5,857 nt of DNA, taken from Thermaceae bacterium (GTDB lineage: Bacteria > Deinococcota > Deinococci > Deinococcales > Marinithermaceae). Made by a program: the position numbers and the translations under genes. The notes beneath the pieces were generated by a model. The model worked only from the letters and a program-made list of their open reading frames with translations. It was not told the DNA's origin and made no database searches. The stretch spans positions 1 through 5,857 of the forward strand of contig WFXV01000002.1 of NCBI GenBank assembly GCA_015490435.1, in the 5' to 3' direction. This document shows, in pieces, positions 5,721-5,857 of the stretch. Within the stretch, counting starts at the first letter, position 1. Every line of letters starts with the position of its first letter.

Positions 5721-5857
5721 ATGCAGCTTACTACGGTTGGCCGGGAAGCATGGCGGGGAGCAAAGAGGGCCCAAGCTCTCATCGAAGCTGGGGCAGACGA
5801 TGCCAGGGTTCAAGATCGCTTGCGAAAGCTCAAGCAAGTCGAGGCTTTTAGGAAGCA
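5721..5857 (+). CDS. N-terminus of an unidentified protein, possibly a transposase/integrase
   Basis: Forty-five codons are open to the right edge, starting MQLTTVGREAWRGAKRAQ and continuing through ALIEAGADDARV to RLRKLKQVEAFRK. GGGAGG 9 bases before the ATG supports the start. The visible part is predicted to be entirely helical and strongly basic (many Arg and Lys), as in the first helices of DNA-binding N-terminal domains. The closing RLRKLKQVEAFRK segment resembles the helix that precedes the helix-turn-helix in some IS481/integrase-type transposases; this is recall of a general pattern, not a firm match. Codon use (AGG, CGA, CAA, ACT, GCA, CTT, TTG) is less G/C-biased at the third position than in the left-hand genes, consistent with acquired DNA. 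It could also be a regulator controlled by the upstream small ORF. The rest of the protein is outside the window. Confidence 0.6.
   Translation, partial: MQLTTVGREAWRGAKRAQALIEAGADDARVQDRLRKLKQVEAFRK

Noticed and set aside
5451..5837. A 128-codon minus-strand frame across the small ORF and right-edge gene
   Set aside because: No ribosome binding site or promoter precedes its start, its composition is irregular, and the plus strand carries a promoter, Shine-Dalgarno sequences and ORFs in the same place.
5169..5857. A tRNA, CRISPR array or other known RNA gene in the right-hand non-coding part
   Set aside because: No cloverleaf, no regularly spaced direct repeats and no recognisable riboswitch core could be found by eye.

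Overview
The window looks like chromosomal DNA from a GC-rich thermophile, most likely a member of the Thermales (Thermus, Meiothermus, Oceanithermus or Marinithermus type). This is inferred from the strong G/C preference at third codon positions, the mglB-mglA pair that closely matches the known Thermus proteins (MglA of 196 residues with GPGLSGKT, R53, TVPGQ and NKRD), and start codons that lack a ribosome binding site but sit just after a -10-like hexamer. No species can be named from the sequence alone.

Layout. (1) Positions 1-163, minus strand: the N-terminal third of a hotdog-fold acyl-CoA thioesterase, running off the left edge. (2) Positions 202-3051, plus strand: a tight run of four genes. 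They are a YtkA/FixH-like lipoprotein, a nine-helix membrane polyferredoxin related to NapH/NosR/CcoG, a signal-peptide protein with one C-terminal membrane anchor, and queF (preQ0 reductase of queuosine synthesis). The first two overlap by 4 bases, and queF begins inside the end of the third. The first three look like a membrane metal or redox module; queF seems to be a passenger. (3) Positions 3077-4170, plus strand: mglB and mglA overlap by 4 bases and encode the polarity GTPase MglA and its roadblock-domain GAP partner. (4) Positions 4167-5168, minus strand: an unrecognised helical, TPR-like protein. It converges on mglA so closely that both stop codons share one CTAG palindrome.

(5) Positions 5169-5857 hold very little conventional coding DNA but the most unusual signals. 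These are two tandem GGGG/CCCC dyads upstream of the minus-strand gene, a strong plus-strand terminator with no visible gene in front of it, and a consensus-like promoter. That promoter is followed by a 30-32 codon ORF with a good Shine-Dalgarno sequence whose product looks like a secreted or membrane micropeptide. The ORF ends 3 bases before a pair of mutually exclusive hairpins. A perfect 9-bp inverted repeat then brackets the ribosome binding site of a gene starting at 5721 that runs off the right edge. Codon use in this last part (CTA, AGG, CAA, ACT) differs from the conserved genes to the left, suggesting an accessory or mobile segment.

How parts may work together: mglB and mglA form a known functional pair. 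The lipoprotein, polyferredoxin and anchored protein are likely co-expressed at the membrane. The micropeptide, alternating hairpins and RBS hairpin could form a regulatory leader or a small peptide system, but this is a hypothesis from sequence layout only.
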